The notes beneath the pieces were generated by a model, which did no database searches, was not told the origin of the DNA, and was given only the letters and a program-made list of their open reading frames with translations. Positions 5,132 to 5,186 of a stretch of DNA of 5,186 nucleotides are shown here, piece by piece. The translations under genes were made by a program, and so were the position numbers. The DNA is from Actinomycetes bacterium (lineage in GTDB: Bacteria > Actinomycetota > Acidimicrobiia > Acidimicrobiales > RAAP-2). The first letter of the stretch is position 1. Every line of letters starts with the position of its first letter. The stretch is from positions 1 through 5,186 of the forward strand of contig JAKABC010000126.1 of the NCBI GenBank assembly GCA_021802025.1. The letters are read 5' to 3'.

Positions 5132-5186
5132 ATGACTACTGCCACCATTGCCGTGAAGGGAAGCGCACGCGACGACTTTCCGGCTG
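5132..5186 (+). CDS. 5' end of a further gene (partial, possibly SIMPL-domain)
   Basis: ATG at 5132 opens a frame that runs to the window edge: MTTATIAVKGSARDDFPA, 18 complete residues plus one base. The opening beta strand followed by a G-S/E-A-type turn and a Pro resembles the start of SIMPL (DUF541) proteins, but 18 residues are too few to be sure. No clear ribosome site precedes it; GAAACT ends 5 nt upstream and is a weak -10 match. It lies 105 bases after the propeller gene, in the same direction. Confidence 0.45.
   Translation, partial: MTTATIAVKGSARDDFPA

Overview
The window reads as a piece of a high-GC actinobacterial chromosome. Support for this is indirect. The left part is extremely G+C-rich with G/C-ending codons. 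Several starts are GTG. Two supported genes and one tiny open frame show the actinobacterial leaderless signature: a TANNNT -10 hexamer exactly 7 nt before an RTG start codon. An Acidimicrobiia-like organism is a guess only.

Left block (1-2169, very GC-rich, compact): the 3' end of an unrecognised + strand gene stops at 121. It converges, with a single base between the stop codons, on a small minus-strand DksA/TraR-type zinc-finger protein (123-311). A divergent + strand gene (475-2169) encodes a full-length AidB-type acyl-CoA dehydrogenase with its flavin/acyl-CoA motifs and catalytic glutamate in place. It has a Shine-Dalgarno sequence.

Middle block (2170-3760, clearly less GC-rich): mostly non-coding sequence around one short gene, a leaderless VOC/glyoxalase-fold protein (2615-3058) that lacks the usual C-terminal metal-ligand glutamate. 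The non-coding sequence carries three diverged, collinear copies of a repeat of about 85 bp (2285-2372, 3081-3161, 3521-3606). They share a GATGG...GGAAC frame at a fixed 63-64 nt spacing, and two of them have clear palindromes inside. This repeat is the least explained item in the window. A leaderless promoter-like site also precedes a five-codon ORF upstream of the VOC gene.

Right block (3761-5186): a secreted, cysteine-rich protein with Asp-box/BNR-type beta-propeller repeats (3761-5026), then the first codons of another + strand gene (from 5132) cut by the window end.

No operon clearly links these genes. The left block looks like core chromosome, and the block from 2170 onward looks like an accessory or acquired segment containing spread repeats. 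I found no rRNA, tRNA, CRISPR array, transposase or recognisable defence system.
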